Shown here in pieces: positions 1 to 6,681 of a stretch of DNA of 6,722 bases; position 1 is the first letter of the stretch; each line of letters begins with the position of its first letter. Under the pieces are notes generated by a model. That model searched no databases. It was not told the origin of the DNA and saw only the letters and a list, made by a program, of their open reading frames with translations. The stretch spans positions 1 through 6,722 of the forward strand of contig JAPLGY010000358.1 in the NCBI GenBank assembly GCA_026389955.1, written 5' to 3'. A program made the position numbers and the translations under genes. Source of the DNA: Caldilinea sp. Its GTDB lineage: Bacteria > Chloroflexota > Anaerolineae > Caldilineales > Caldilineaceae.

Positions 1-159
1 GACCACATTGCCGTCGGCGTCGCGCTGGGCGAAGCTGGTGACGACCGTCAACCCCAGCGGCAGCACCAGCAGCCCTCCCAGCACCAACAGCGCAGGCAGG
101 ATCAGCAGAAAGCCCTGCCAACGGCGATTTTCGCGCAGCAATTGGAGCATGGCACTCAT
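1..159 (-). CDS. potB: ABC transporter permease, polyamine (PotB-like) type, N-terminal part only
   Basis: This is the first 53 codons of an inner-membrane permease; the rest lies beyond position 1. The visible protein starts [19 protein letters not shown], a short basic N-terminus, followed by a hydrophobic segment at about residues 17-41 ([20 protein letters not shown]), and then TSFAQRD, which fits the first transmembrane helix and first periplasmic turn of PotB/PotC-like permeases. In that family two permeases form the channel driven by the PotA ATPase. The start overlaps the potA stop in an ATGA arrangement (159-156), so the two are translationally coupled. A second in-frame ATG at 150-148 has an AGGA (162-159) 8 nt upstream and could be the real start, giving a protein 3 residues shorter. 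The call to the polyamine group rests mainly on the neighbouring ATPase; a thiamine, iron or other solute permease is possible. Confidence 0.8.
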   Translation of the reverse strand, partial: MSAMLQLLRENRRWQGFLLILPALLVLGGLLVLPLGLTVVTSFAQRDADGNVV

Positions 160-1256
160 CCTGTCAACACGCTGGCTGTCTCTGCGGCAAACTGTACGCA
201 GACCGTGTCGCCTGGCTGTGCCCCCTGGCGCAGGGCCGCCAGGTTGTTCTGCTCGCGCACCCGGATTGTCTGGCCGCTGGCCAGGCGAACACTGTAGTAG
301 GTATCGGTGCCGATATAGACCTGGTCGACGACCTGCCCTTGCAGTTGATTGGCCAACAGCGTTTCCAGCGGGCGAAGCGTCAACTTTTCGGGCCGTACCG
401 CCACGGTGACCGGGTTTCCTACAGCCACAGGCTGGGCCATGGACGCCCATACCGGGAGCCCACCAGGCAGTGCGACGAGTGCCTGGCCTTCCTGCACCTG
501 TTGGACACTTCCTTCCAGAAAGTTGGTCTCGCCGATAAAATCTGCGACAAACCGGCAATTGGGCTGCTCGTAGATCTGGGTGGCGCTTCCAACCTGCAGG
601 GCCACCCCGGCATCCATCACCGCAATGCGGTCGCTCATCGTGAGTGCCTCTTCCTGGTCGTGGGTGACGAACACAAAGGTGATCCCCACCTCGCGCTGCA
701 GTTTCTTGAGTTCAAGCTGCATCTCTTTGCGCAATTTCAGGTCAAGCGCGCCCAACGGTTCATCCAGCAACAGGACCTGCGGGCGGTTGACCAGCGCGCG
801 CGCCAGCGCCACACGCTGCTGCTGCCCCCCAGAGAGCTGTTTGGGGCGCCGCCGCTCCAAGCCGCTCAGCCGCACCATCTCCAGCGCGGCCCCGACTCGT
901 CTTTGTACCTCCTGCCTGCCGACTTTCTGCATCTGCAGACCAAAGGCCACATTTTCCCCGATCGTCATGTGGGGGAAGAGGGCATAGTTTTGAAAGACTG
1001 TGTTGACCGGGCGTTGATAGGGGGGGGTTTTGCCCATCGGCTTTCCCTGGATCAGAACCTCTCCGGCGCTGGGCAGTTCAAAACCAGCCACCATGCGCAG
1101 GGTTGTCGTCTTGCCACAGCCTGAAGGTCCCAAAAGTGCAAAAAATTCGCCGTCGGCAATTTGCAAAGAGAGCTCTTTGACGGCGGCCACCGTCTCCCCG
1201 GCGGGGCCCAGAAAACGTTTCCATACAGCACGCAGCTCGACGGCGTAACCAGCCAC
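156..1256 (-). CDS. potA: Polyamine-type ABC transporter ATP-binding protein (PotA family)
   Basis: Cytoplasmic ATPase that powers uptake of a small solute, probably spermidine/putrescine, with the permease encoded just downstream. Counted from the GTG start (366 aa), the motifs are: Walker A GPSGCGKT at 43-50, Q-loop in [14 protein letters not shown] (Q89), signature LSGGQQQ at 141-147, Walker B LLLDEP at 162-167, D-loop GALD, and H-loop VTHDQEEA with H199. A C-terminal TOBE-like region includes VAVRPEKL at 285-292. VNTVFQ-YALFPH is typical of the PotA branch of the CUT1/polyamine ATPases, and the length fits (about 350-380 aa). The frame is open up to an ATG at 1337, but GTG at 1256 is preferred: it has AGGAG 8 nt upstream, homology begins just after it ([12 protein letters not shown]), and the ATG lies inside a candidate promoter. 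The C-terminus overlaps the permease start by 4 nt. Substrate is not fixed by the sequence; Fe3+ or spermidine-like ATPases share these motifs. Confidence 0.93.
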   Translation of the reverse strand: MAGYAVELRAVWKRFLGPAGETVAAVKELSLQIADGEFFALLGPSGCGKTTTLRMVAGFELPSAGEVLIQGKPMGKTPPYQRPVNTVFQNYALFPHMTIGENVAFGLQMQKVGRQEVQRRVGAALEMVRLSGLERRRPKQLSGGQQQRVALARALVNRPQVLLLDEPLGALDLKLRKEMQLELKKLQREVGITFVFVTHDQEEALTMSDRIAVMDAGVALQVGSATQIYEQPNCRFVADFIGETNFLEGSVQQVQEGQALVALPGGLPVWASMAQPVAVGNPVTVAVRPEKLTLRPLETLLANQLQGQVVDQVYIGTDTYYSVRLASGQTIRVREQNNLAALRQGAQPGDTVCVQFAAETASVLTG

Positions 1257-1264
1257 TGCACCTT

Positions 1265-1269
1265 CTCCT
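1265..1269 (-). promoter_or_regulatory. Ribosome binding site of potA (decides the GTG start)
   Basis: AGGAG on the minus strand (1269-1265) with an 8-nt spacer to GTG at 1256-1254. The upstream in-frame ATG at 1337 has no comparable Shine-Dalgarno sequence, which is why the shorter protein was chosen. Confidence 0.7.
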
Positions 1270-1327
1270 GAACAGACTGACCGATCTGATTTGAGCAGGG
1301 GAAATTTTACTGAATTTTCTTGCGCAC

Positions 1328-1356
1328 ACCATACCATTTTTTTCAGAGACTGCCAA
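1328..1356 (-). promoter_or_regulatory. Candidate sigma70-type promoter of the potA-permease unit
   Basis: On the minus strand TTGGCA (1356-1351, 5 of 6 to TTGACA) is followed after exactly 17 nt by TATGGT (1333-1328, 4 of 6 to TATAAT). Transcription would start near 1321, leaving a leader of about 65 nt before the potA GTG. It lies in the only sizeable gap between the exported haem protein gene and potA. A second possible -10, TAAAAT, occurs slightly downstream within AGTAAAATTT but has no good -35. The -10 match is weak, so this is a candidate only. Confidence 0.4.
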
Positions 1357-1378
1357 ACAGGGCAGGTAGGCTGTTGGC
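1352..1378. repeat. Imperfect inverted repeat between the haem-protein gene and potA
   Basis: GCCAAACAG (1352-1360) pairs with CTGTTGGC (1371-1378), giving 8 base pairs with one bulged base and a 10-nt loop. It begins about 30 nt after the stop of the upstream gene and covers the -35 hexamer of the candidate potA promoter. It could be a weak transcription terminator for the upstream operon or an operator for potA. No T-run follows it on the minus strand, so it is not a canonical rho-independent terminator. Confidence 0.4.
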
Positions 1379-1407
1379 ACGGGGGACCCTGTCTCCTGCG
1401 CCGGCCT

Positions 1408-3678
1408 CTAGCGGCTCACCGCTGGCAGATACAAGGTCTGCCCGGTCTCTTCTTCTGGCTGGCCGGCAGCCCAGGCAGTCAGCAGGGTGACCAGGGCTTG
1501 CGGGGTGTTGTGCGGGGGAGAGTGGCCGGCCTGGTCCCGTTCGCTGGGTCCGTGGCAGGAGGTACAGATGCGGATTTCGCCAGACTGGAAAGTAACCCAG
1601 TAGCGTTCGCGCACGACACCTGCCCCTTGCGCGTCGGTCAGCTGCCAGGTGAGGGCGCGGCTGGCCGGCACAAACGCAGCAGCCGATCCATCGGCCTGAA
1701 CCACAACGCTGCCGGGCAGGGCTGCGGCGACCGGAGCATTGGCCGCCAGCGCGGCTGGGTCGTGCAGAAAACGGGCCAGCACCCGCCGGCCAGGCTCGAT
1801 CGTGCTGCCTCCCCCTCGCCAGCCGCGCACCTGATCTGCCTGAAAAAATTGCAGGGCAGCGACCTCATAGATCTTGCCAGGGGCGCCTGTTGTCTGGTGT
1901 GTGCTGTGGGCGACCCGCAGGTTAAAGGGCTGCTGCAGGTCAAAGTCATCGCGGGTTGTAACATCGCGCACCACTGCCAACGCCAGGTTGTGCTGGCGCA
2001 GATAGGCACGCAGGGCCGCCTCGTCGACTCCTGCCTGCGCCAAAGCAGCCGCCTCCGGCTCTGGGAGTGCCAGGGTCGTCAGAGGGCGTATCGGCCGTGG
2101 GCGGGCGTAGACTTCGACCGGGTTCAACTCCCACAAAGGACCGCTGTAAGAAACTAGCTCGTCCGGGCTCCAGTAGCGGAGCGTCGCCGTGATGCCTGCT
2201 GTCAGCGGCTGGGCAGCGGCCGCATAGCCGTTGCCAGCCGGCGCCAGCACCCTCAAGCGGAAAGCATAGGTAGAGTTCAAAGGCCCCCCCTCCCCAGCCT
2301 CCTCGCCCTGGGTAGCGGTGTGCGCAGCCACCAGGGTGCCGTCGCTGAGCACCAGCGGGTCTCGGTAGTGGCCGCTATTTTCTGGCCGCTCGTCCGTGCT
2401 GGCTGTGGCCCGGTGGGTGACATAGGTCACCTGCAGCTGTCCGGGAGATCGATCCGGCGGAGCTGCCAGGCTGACTACCTGGCCTGCCCCGTGGGTGCCA
2501 AATTCGGGGGCATCGATCGCGTAGTAGAGACCAGGCTGGGTCGGGTCTTCGGCGATCTGCAAGAGATTGTCGACCGGATTGGGGTTGAAACGGGCCAGCT
2601 GCCCATAGTAGTCTATGACGTTGCTGTCGTTGTCGATGCTGGCTGCAATGTAGGCGTGCAGTTCATGGCGGCCTACGTGGTTGAGCACCTCGCCGTCGCT
2701 GCCATCTTCGTGGATCGTCCAGGGAAAGAAGTGGTTGAAGGTGTGGCCCACCAGATGGGTGCCGGCCAGCAGGTCGGCGCGTGCGGCGCGCGGCTCCGGA
2801 AAGAGCTCGCTGCGGCTGGTCAGCACCGCTGCACCTGCCCCCTCGTCGGCATAGTCAAAAGTTCCGTACGGTTCCGGGTCGCCGGCCAACAGCGCCAACG
2901 CGTCGGCGTCGGCCTGCTGGTCACGCTGCAGGTGGTCCCACTGGGTAAAGAGGAGACGGCCAAAGCTGTCGATCAGCGGGGTAAAATCCCCCGAAGGCGC
3001 ATGGTTGAGCAGACGCAGGGCGCCGTTGGCAGGGTTCAGGCTCCACAACCCGCTCACCGTAGGGGCGCTTTCATATTCATCCAGCTGGGGATACAGATGG
3101 CGCTCCCCCGAACGGGGGCGATCGCTGGTGAAAAAAATCTGGTCCTCTGTTCCGTAGATCGGGCTGACATTGTTGTACTGCGCTGGCTGGTTGGGCAGGT
3201 GGCGGATGGACGGTGTCTCCTGCTGGCCCAGCCCGGTGATCTCGTAGATCTGCCAGTAAAAGACGCGGCTGTTGTCGTACTGGCGCTCGGGGGCGCCGAC
3301 CACCATGCTGAAGAGGGCCTTCTGGCCGTCCCAGTGCACGGCCGGGTCCCGCACGGCGATGGCGTCTGCTCCTTGAAACCCTTCGGGATCATCGCTGCCG
3401 TAGCCAGCTGCCGCGGTGAGGTTTTTGAGCGTGCCATCGGGATAACGAATCCACAGCGCGCCGCCGCGAGCTACCACATCCATGCCGGCCAGATGGTTGC
3501 CAAATGTCGAGGTGATCGTCGCAAAATCAGAGCGAATCGGCGGCTGGGTCACAAAAAGGATCGGATGAGGCAGCTGTGGGGTCACGGGTCCCTGGGCGAA
3601 GGCAGCCCCCTGGATTGTCTGGGTGAGCAACACAAGCCCAAGCGCTACCCCCCTGTACAGCAGATGCATCTTTTTCAT
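1408..3678 (-). CDS. Exported single-haem c protein with hydrazine synthase alpha-like architecture
   Basis: A 756-aa exported protein of unknown reaction. Start: ATG at 3678 with AAAGGAG 6 nt upstream. A longer in-frame opening to 3813 would run into the methyltransferase gene and bury the signal peptide. Residues 1-28 are a signal peptide (KK n-region, VALGLVLL core, AFA|Q cleavage); no lipobox. Residues of about 38-400 show beta-propeller/TolB-like strands (HWDGQKALFSMV, EDQIFFTSDRP, PQLDEYESAPTVSGLWSLN, GRLLFTQWDHLQRD, WTIHEDGSDGE). Residues of about 500-700 resemble the middle and C-terminal parts of HZS-alpha-like proteins (ELNPVEVYARPRP, DLQQPFNLRVA, GKIYEVAALQFFQADQVRG). One haem c motif, C705-T-S-C708-H709, follows; H719 and H723 could be distal ligands, and no Met follows it. 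These two are the only cysteines. The C-terminus is YLPAVSR. It is third in a likely operon, 26 nt after the methyltransferase. The family link is from memory of conserved phrases; true hydrazine synthase activity is not suggested, since only one haem site is present and no HzsB/HzsC genes are seen here. Confidence 0.75.
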   Translation of the reverse strand: MKKMHLLYRGVALGLVLLTQTIQGAAFAQGPVTPQLPHPILFVTQPPIRSDFATITSTFGNHLAGMDVVARGGALWIRYPDGTLKNLTAAAGYGSDDPEGFQGADAIAVRDPAVHWDGQKALFSMVVGAPERQYDNSRVFYWQIYEITGLGQQETPSIRHLPNQPAQYNNVSPIYGTEDQIFFTSDRPRSGERHLYPQLDEYESAPTVSGLWSLNPANGALRLLNHAPSGDFTPLIDSFGRLLFTQWDHLQRDQQADADALALLAGDPEPYGTFDYADEGAGAAVLTSRSELFPEPRAARADLLAGTHLVGHTFNHFFPWTIHEDGSDGEVLNHVGRHELHAYIAASIDNDSNVIDYYGQLARFNPNPVDNLLQIAEDPTQPGLYYAIDAPEFGTHGAGQVVSLAAPPDRSPGQLQVTYVTHRATASTDERPENSGHYRDPLVLSDGTLVAAHTATQGEEAGEGGPLNSTYAFRLRVLAPAGNGYAAAAQPLTAGITATLRYWSPDELVSYSGPLWELNPVEVYARPRPIRPLTTLALPEPEAAALAQAGVDEAALRAYLRQHNLALAVVRDVTTRDDFDLQQPFNLRVAHSTHQTTGAPGKIYEVAALQFFQADQVRGWRGGGSTIEPGRRVLARFLHDPAALAANAPVAAALPGSVVVQADGSAAAFVPASRALTWQLTDAQGAGVVRERYWVTFQSGEIRICTSCHGPSERDQAGHSPPHNTPQALVTLLTAWAAGQPEEETGQTLYLPAVSR

Positions 3679-3684
3679 GGCCAA

Positions 3685-3691
3685 CTCCTTT
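3685..3691 (-). promoter_or_regulatory. Ribosome binding site of the exported haem protein gene (decides its start)
   Basis: AAAGGAG (3691-3685) with a 6-nt spacer to ATG 3678. Together with the signal peptide that begins at this ATG, it rules against the upstream in-frame start at 3813. Confidence 0.75.
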
Positions 3692-3704
3692 GATTTGGCC
3701 GCTG

Positions 3705-4499
3705 TCATGGCTGGTACACAGCCCACAGCTCGAGGATCCACGCAGTGACCTGTTTGTAATGTTCCCAGGAACCGGGCACGGGGTTCGGCACATCGGCCAT
3801 CAACTCTTGGCAATGCACGATTCGGAAATGTTGGCTGGCCAGGCCATTGACCACCGTGCTCAGCCGATGTCGGAACTCGCGCGGGCCCTGTATGCGCTGG
3901 GGCACCCCGGCGGCATCTTCGAAACTCCAGGCTGGATCGTCAAAAAATTCGGGGAGAACCTCTTCATCCTGGTACGGCCGGCTGAGACGGTAGCCTGTGC
4001 CGTCCCAGCTGGCGTCGTCGACGGCGTGGGTAAACGGGTTGTGCCACTGCAAAAAGTAGCTGCCACCAGGCCGCAACACCTGCACAACTTGTGCAAAGAC
4101 GGCGGTCGGGTCTGGCACAAAGTTGATCGAATAGCCGTGATAGACCAGATCAAAGCTGGCCGCAGGGAAGCGGGAGAGGTCGCGCATATCGCCTTGTTCA
4201 GTATGCACGCTCAGCCCGTAGTGCGCAGCTGCCCGGCGGTCGCCGGCCAGTTGGTTGTCGGTGAGGTCGAGCACTGTCACCTGTGCCCCCAACAGCGCCA
4301 GCGCTGCCGACTGCTGCCCCCCCCCACAGCCCAGACAAAGCACCTTCTGCCCGGCAAGCTCTCCCAGCCGATTCTGGCTGTCGACCCGCTGCCGGGCAGA
4401 AATGGGATCCAGATCGAGCCAGGGCCGGGTGTAGAAAAATTCAGCTGCAGCCAGCGCTTCCCAGCGTTCTTTGTTGAAACGGGCAAGTTCATCGAGCAT
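3705..4499 (-). CDS. Class I SAM-dependent methyltransferase, substrate unknown
   Basis: A 264-aa cytoplasmic enzyme expected to transfer a methyl group from S-adenosylmethionine. The Rossmann-fold motifs are clear: motif I VLCLGCGGGQQS at about residues 53-64 binds SAM; VTVLDLTDNQL (74-84) supplies the acidic residue for the ribose (D78); QGDMRDL (102-108) fits motif III; SFDLVYHGYSINFVPDP (115-131) and VLRPGGSYFLQWHNP (141-155) fit motifs IV-VI. The C-terminal 100 residues (Trp/Pro/His-rich, e.g. SWEHYKQVTAWILELW) presumably form the substrate cap; I do not recognise a substrate class. ATG at 4499 was chosen because AAAGGAG lies 5 nt upstream and homology starts at once (LARFNKERWEAL); the frame stays open to a TTG at 4523 overlapping the nadE stop. 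It sits 20 nt after nadE and 26 nt before the haem protein gene, so cotranscription is likely. A 9-base G tract (4317-4325) encodes the three glycines of motif I. Confidence 0.9.
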   Translation of the reverse strand: MLDELARFNKERWEALAAAEFFYTRPWLDLDPISARQRVDSQNRLGELAGQKVLCLGCGGGQQSAALALLGAQVTVLDLTDNQLAGDRRAAAHYGLSVHTEQGDMRDLSRFPAASFDLVYHGYSINFVPDPTAVFAQVVQVLRPGGSYFLQWHNPFTHAVDDASWDGTGYRLSRPYQDEEVLPEFFDDPAWSFEDAAGVPQRIQGPREFRHRLSTVVNGLASQHFRIVHCQELMADVPNPVPGSWEHYKQVTAWILELWAVYQP

Positions 4500-4504
4500 C
4501 TCCA

Positions 4505-4511
4505 CTCCTTT
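4505..4511 (-). promoter_or_regulatory. Ribosome binding site of the methyltransferase gene (decides its start)
   Basis: AAAGGAG (4511-4505) with a 5-nt spacer to ATG 4499. It lies inside the 20-nt gap after the nadE stop codon (4522-4520) and supports ATG 4499 over the upstream TTG and GTG codons in the same frame. Confidence 0.7.
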
Positions 4512-4519
4512 CACTCCAT

Positions 4520-6490
4520 TCAATCGAGGCCGGCAGCCAGCTGTTCACACGCCGCCACCCACAGCGCGCTGGCAGCGTCGCTGGGCATGCGCCAATCCCC
4601 GCGCGGGGAGAGCGCCACGCTGCCGACTTTGGGCCCGTCGGGCATGGCCGAACGTTTGAACTGTTGGGCAAAAAAGCGGCGATAGAAAACCTCCAGCCAG
4701 CGCAGGATCGTCGCATCGCTGTAAACGCCGGCAAATGCCTGCTGGGCCAGAAAAAAAACCTTGGCGGGCGCGTCGTGATACCGCACGACCTGGAACAAAA
4801 AAAAATCGTGCAGCTCATAGGGGCCGATCGTCTCCTCAGTCTTCTGCACCAGCTGTTCGCCCTCGGCCAGCGGCAGCAACTCAGGCGAGATTGGGGTCTC
4901 GATCACATCTTGAAGCAGAGCAGCGATCGCACCCGCAAACACTTCTTCGGCACACCACCCAACCAGAAAACGGACCAGCGTCTTGGGAACTCCAGCGTTG
5001 ACATGGTACATCGACATGTGGTCGCCGTTGAAGGTCATCCAGCCCAATGCAGCTTCTGACAGGTCGCCGGTTCCCACCACCAGCCCCCCCACCTGGTTGG
5101 CCACATCCATCAAAATCTGGGTGCGCTCGCGCGCCTGTGCGTTCTCGTAGGTGACGTCATGGCGCGCTTCGTCGTGTCCGATGTCACGAAAATGCAGCCG
5201 CACACTTTCGCCGATCGGGATCACGCGCAGCGTCACCGACAGTTCCAGTGCCAGCTGTTCGGCGTTGCTGCGCGTGCGGGCCGTGGTGCCAAAGCCTGGC
5301 ATTGTGACCGCGACAATCCCAGAACGCGCCAGCCCCAGCCGGTCGAAGGCACGCACACAAACCAGCAACGCCAGTGTCGAATCCAGCCCCCCTGAAATGC
5401 CGAACACGACCTGCCGGGCGCCGAGATGGTGCAGACGTCTTGCCAGCCCTACTGTCTGTATATTGAAGATCTCGCGGCAGTGATCGGCGCGACGGGCTGC
5501 CTCTGTCGGCACAAACGGGGTGCGCGACAACGGACGGTTGAGGAGAGGGGCGGCCGCTGCCGCTGTGTGTGACAGCACAAAGCGGACAGCCCGCATGTCG
5601 GCGGGCCCTTGGGCCTGGCTGAAAGAGCTGTTGCGGGCCCGTTCCTGTAGGAGCCGAGCGAGGTCAAGGTCGGCAACTACCCCTTCGGTCTCAAACTGGA
5701 AACGGTCGCTTTCGACCAGCAAAGTCCCGTTTTCGGCCACCAGACAATGCCCGCCGTAGACAACGTCGGTCGTCGACTCGCCGGCACCGGCGCCGGCATA
5801 GACGTAGGCAGCCAGGCAGCGCGCGGACTGTTGGCAGACCAGGGTGCGTCGGTAGCTGGCTTTGCCGAGCAGTTCGTTGCTGGCCGACAGATTGAGCAGC
5901 AAGGTGGCCCCAGCCAAGGCCAGCCGCCCGCTTGGCGGCTCCACTGCCCACAAATCCTCGCAGACTTCAATGCCCACGGTGCATTCGGGCTGGTCAGCAG
6001 CCACAAACAACAGGTCTGTGCCAAAAGGCACAGCCTGCCCCCGGAGCAAGAGGGTGGGGGGCAAGGGCCGACTGGCCGGGGTAAACCACCGCTGTTCGTA
6101 GAATTCCCCGCTGTTGGGCAGGTAGACTTTGGGCACGATCCCTGCCACCTGGCCCGCGCTGACCAGCGCAGCACAATTGTAGAGCCGCCCTTCCACACGC
6201 AGCGGCAGACCGACCACACAGCTGATCGCCCAACGCGCGCTGGCTGCCGCTACGGCCAGCAGCCCGTCCAATGCGGCGTTGAGCAGCTGCTCCTGGTAGA
6301 ACAGATCTGCACACGAATAGGCCGTGATGCACAATTCAGGCAGCACCGCTATTTGCGCTCCTTGGCTGGCTGCCTGTTGGAGCGCTTCCTCAATGTGGGC
6401 CACGTTGTAGCTTACATCCGCTACCCGCAGCGCTGGCGCCACACTCGCCACCCGCACAAACCCAAATTGCCCTCGCGACGCAACTGACAT
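4520..6490 (-). CDS. nadE: Glutamine-dependent NAD+ synthetase
   Basis: Last step of NAD+ biosynthesis: ATP-dependent amidation of deaminated NAD+ (NaAD) to NAD+, using ammonia released from glutamine. The 656-aa protein has both expected halves. Residues of about 10-290 form a nitrilase/CN-hydrolase glutaminase domain with the Glu-Lys-Cys triad E52 ([10 protein letters not shown]), K121 ([10 protein letters not shown]) and C177 (GIEVCEDLW). Residues of about 335-656 form the synthetase domain with PP-loop SGGLDST (366-372), then [14 protein letters not shown] (471-484), [13 protein letters not shown] (498-510) and the late motif [13 protein letters not shown] (610-622). Length and motif order match the long bacterial form of the Mycobacterium tuberculosis type. 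ATG 6490 has GAAGG (6501-6497) 6 nt upstream. It heads a probable three-gene transcript. T-runs of 9 and 8 bases on the coding strand (4797-4805 and 4751-4758) fall in the HDFFLFQ and KVFFLAQ stretches; the reading frame is intact as given. Confidence 0.97.
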   Translation of the reverse strand: MSVASRGQFGFVRVASVAPALRVADVSYNVAHIEEALQQAASQGAQIAVLPELCITAYSCADLFYQEQLLNAALDGLLAVAAASARWAISCVVGLPLRVEGRLYNCAALVSAGQVAGIVPKVYLPNSGEFYEQRWFTPASRPLPPTLLLRGQAVPFGTDLLFVAADQPECTVGIEVCEDLWAVEPPSGRLALAGATLLLNLSASNELLGKASYRRTLVCQQSARCLAAYVYAGAGAGESTTDVVYGGHCLVAENGTLLVESDRFQFETEGVVADLDLARLLQERARNSSFSQAQGPADMRAVRFVLSHTAAAAAPLLNRPLSRTPFVPTEAARRADHCREIFNIQTVGLARRLHHLGARQVVFGISGGLDSTLALLVCVRAFDRLGLARSGIVAVTMPGFGTTARTRSNAEQLALELSVTLRVIPIGESVRLHFRDIGHDEARHDVTYENAQARERTQILMDVANQVGGLVVGTGDLSEAALGWMTFNGDHMSMYHVNAGVPKTLVRFLVGWCAEEVFAGAIAALLQDVIETPISPELLPLAEGEQLVQKTEETIGPYELHDFFLFQVVRYHDAPAKVFFLAQQAFAGVYSDATILRWLEVFYRRFFAQQFKRSAMPDGPKVGSVALSPRGDWRMPSDAASALWVAACEQLAAGLD

Positions 6491-6568
6491 GCCCAGCCTT
6501 CCCCTTCAAGGGCCGCTCATCCCAGCAGGGTGACGACCACAGATCTTGGATCCCACTTACAATGGGTT

Positions 6569-6574
6569 ATTATA
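6569..6574 (-). promoter_or_regulatory. Probable -10 element of the nadE operon
   Basis: A perfect TATAAT on the minus strand (6574-6569), in an AT-rich island within GC-rich DNA, would start transcription near 6562 and leave a leader of about 70 nt before the nadE ATG. The region 16-18 nt upstream (GC-rich, around 6591-6598) has no recognisable -35, so it may depend on an activator or another sigma factor, or be a chance match. Confidence 0.5.
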
Positions 6575-6586
6575 CACCGATGGTGT
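6574..6586. repeat. Short palindrome ACACC-N3-GGTGT beside the nadE -10 box, operator candidate
   Basis: ACACC (6574-6578), GAT, GGTGT (6582-6586) is a perfect 5-bp inverted repeat covering the spacer side of the TATAAT box. A repressor bound here would block RNA polymerase. It does not resemble the NiaR or NrtR site consensus as I know them. Five-base arms are short enough to arise by chance. Confidence 0.3.
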
Positions 6587-6646
6587 CGTGTCCCCGCTGC
6601 TTGACGAGAGGAAGGTCGAAGCGGGAGAGAGATCCCTCACGCGTCG

Positions 6647-6681
6647 CAGGAGCCGAATTTGATGAAAAAACTCGGCTCCTG
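6647..6681. repeat. Perfect 10-bp stem-loop upstream of the nadE promoter
   Basis: CAGGAGCCGA (6647-6656) is fully complementary to TCGGCTCCTG (6672-6681), with a 15-nt loop that contains six A residues on the plus strand (six T on the minus strand). No T-run follows the stem on either strand, so it is not a standard rho-independent terminator. It may mark the 3' end of an off-window transcript reading toward nadE or a protein-binding site. Confidence 0.6.

Noticed and set aside
1020..1027. Run of eight G (C8 on the coding strand) in potA as a frameshift or phase-variation site
   Set aside because: It encodes Thr-Pro-Pro in an ordinary loop, the frame is intact and proline codons rich in C are expected in this GC-rich gene.
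339..1124. A 261-codon plus-strand open frame opposite potA
   Set aside because: It is antisense to an ABC ATPase with all motifs in place; the translation is not protein-like.
1257..1337. N-terminal extension of PotA to an ATG at 1337
   Set aside because: The extra 27 residues lack family similarity, the ATG has no Shine-Dalgarno sequence and lies within the candidate promoter, whereas GTG 1256 has AGGAG at 8 nt.
1408..3678. True hydrazine synthase alpha subunit (anammox)
   Set aside because: Only one CxxCH motif is present, and no beta or gamma subunit genes or other multihaem genes are in the window; only the general architecture resembles HzsA.
2320..3693. A 457-codon open frame on the plus strand opposite the exported haem protein gene
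   Set aside because: It is the complement of a gene with a signal peptide, RBS and a haem motif; the plus-strand translation has no recognisable motif. Long antisense open frames are common in GC-rich DNA.
3679..3813. N-terminal extension of the exported haem protein to an ATG at 3813
   Set aside because: It would overlap the methyltransferase by about 110 nt, contains no RBS advantage and places 45 residues before a clear signal peptide that has its own AAAGGAG.
3690..4685. A 331-codon plus-strand open frame across the methyltransferase and the end of nadE
   Set aside because: It spans two well-supported genes on the other strand and the intergenic gap, with a low-complexity, motif-free translation.
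5747..6487. A 246-codon plus-strand open frame opposite the start of nadE
   Set aside because: It is a shadow of the glutaminase domain, whose triad and motifs are unambiguous on the minus strand.
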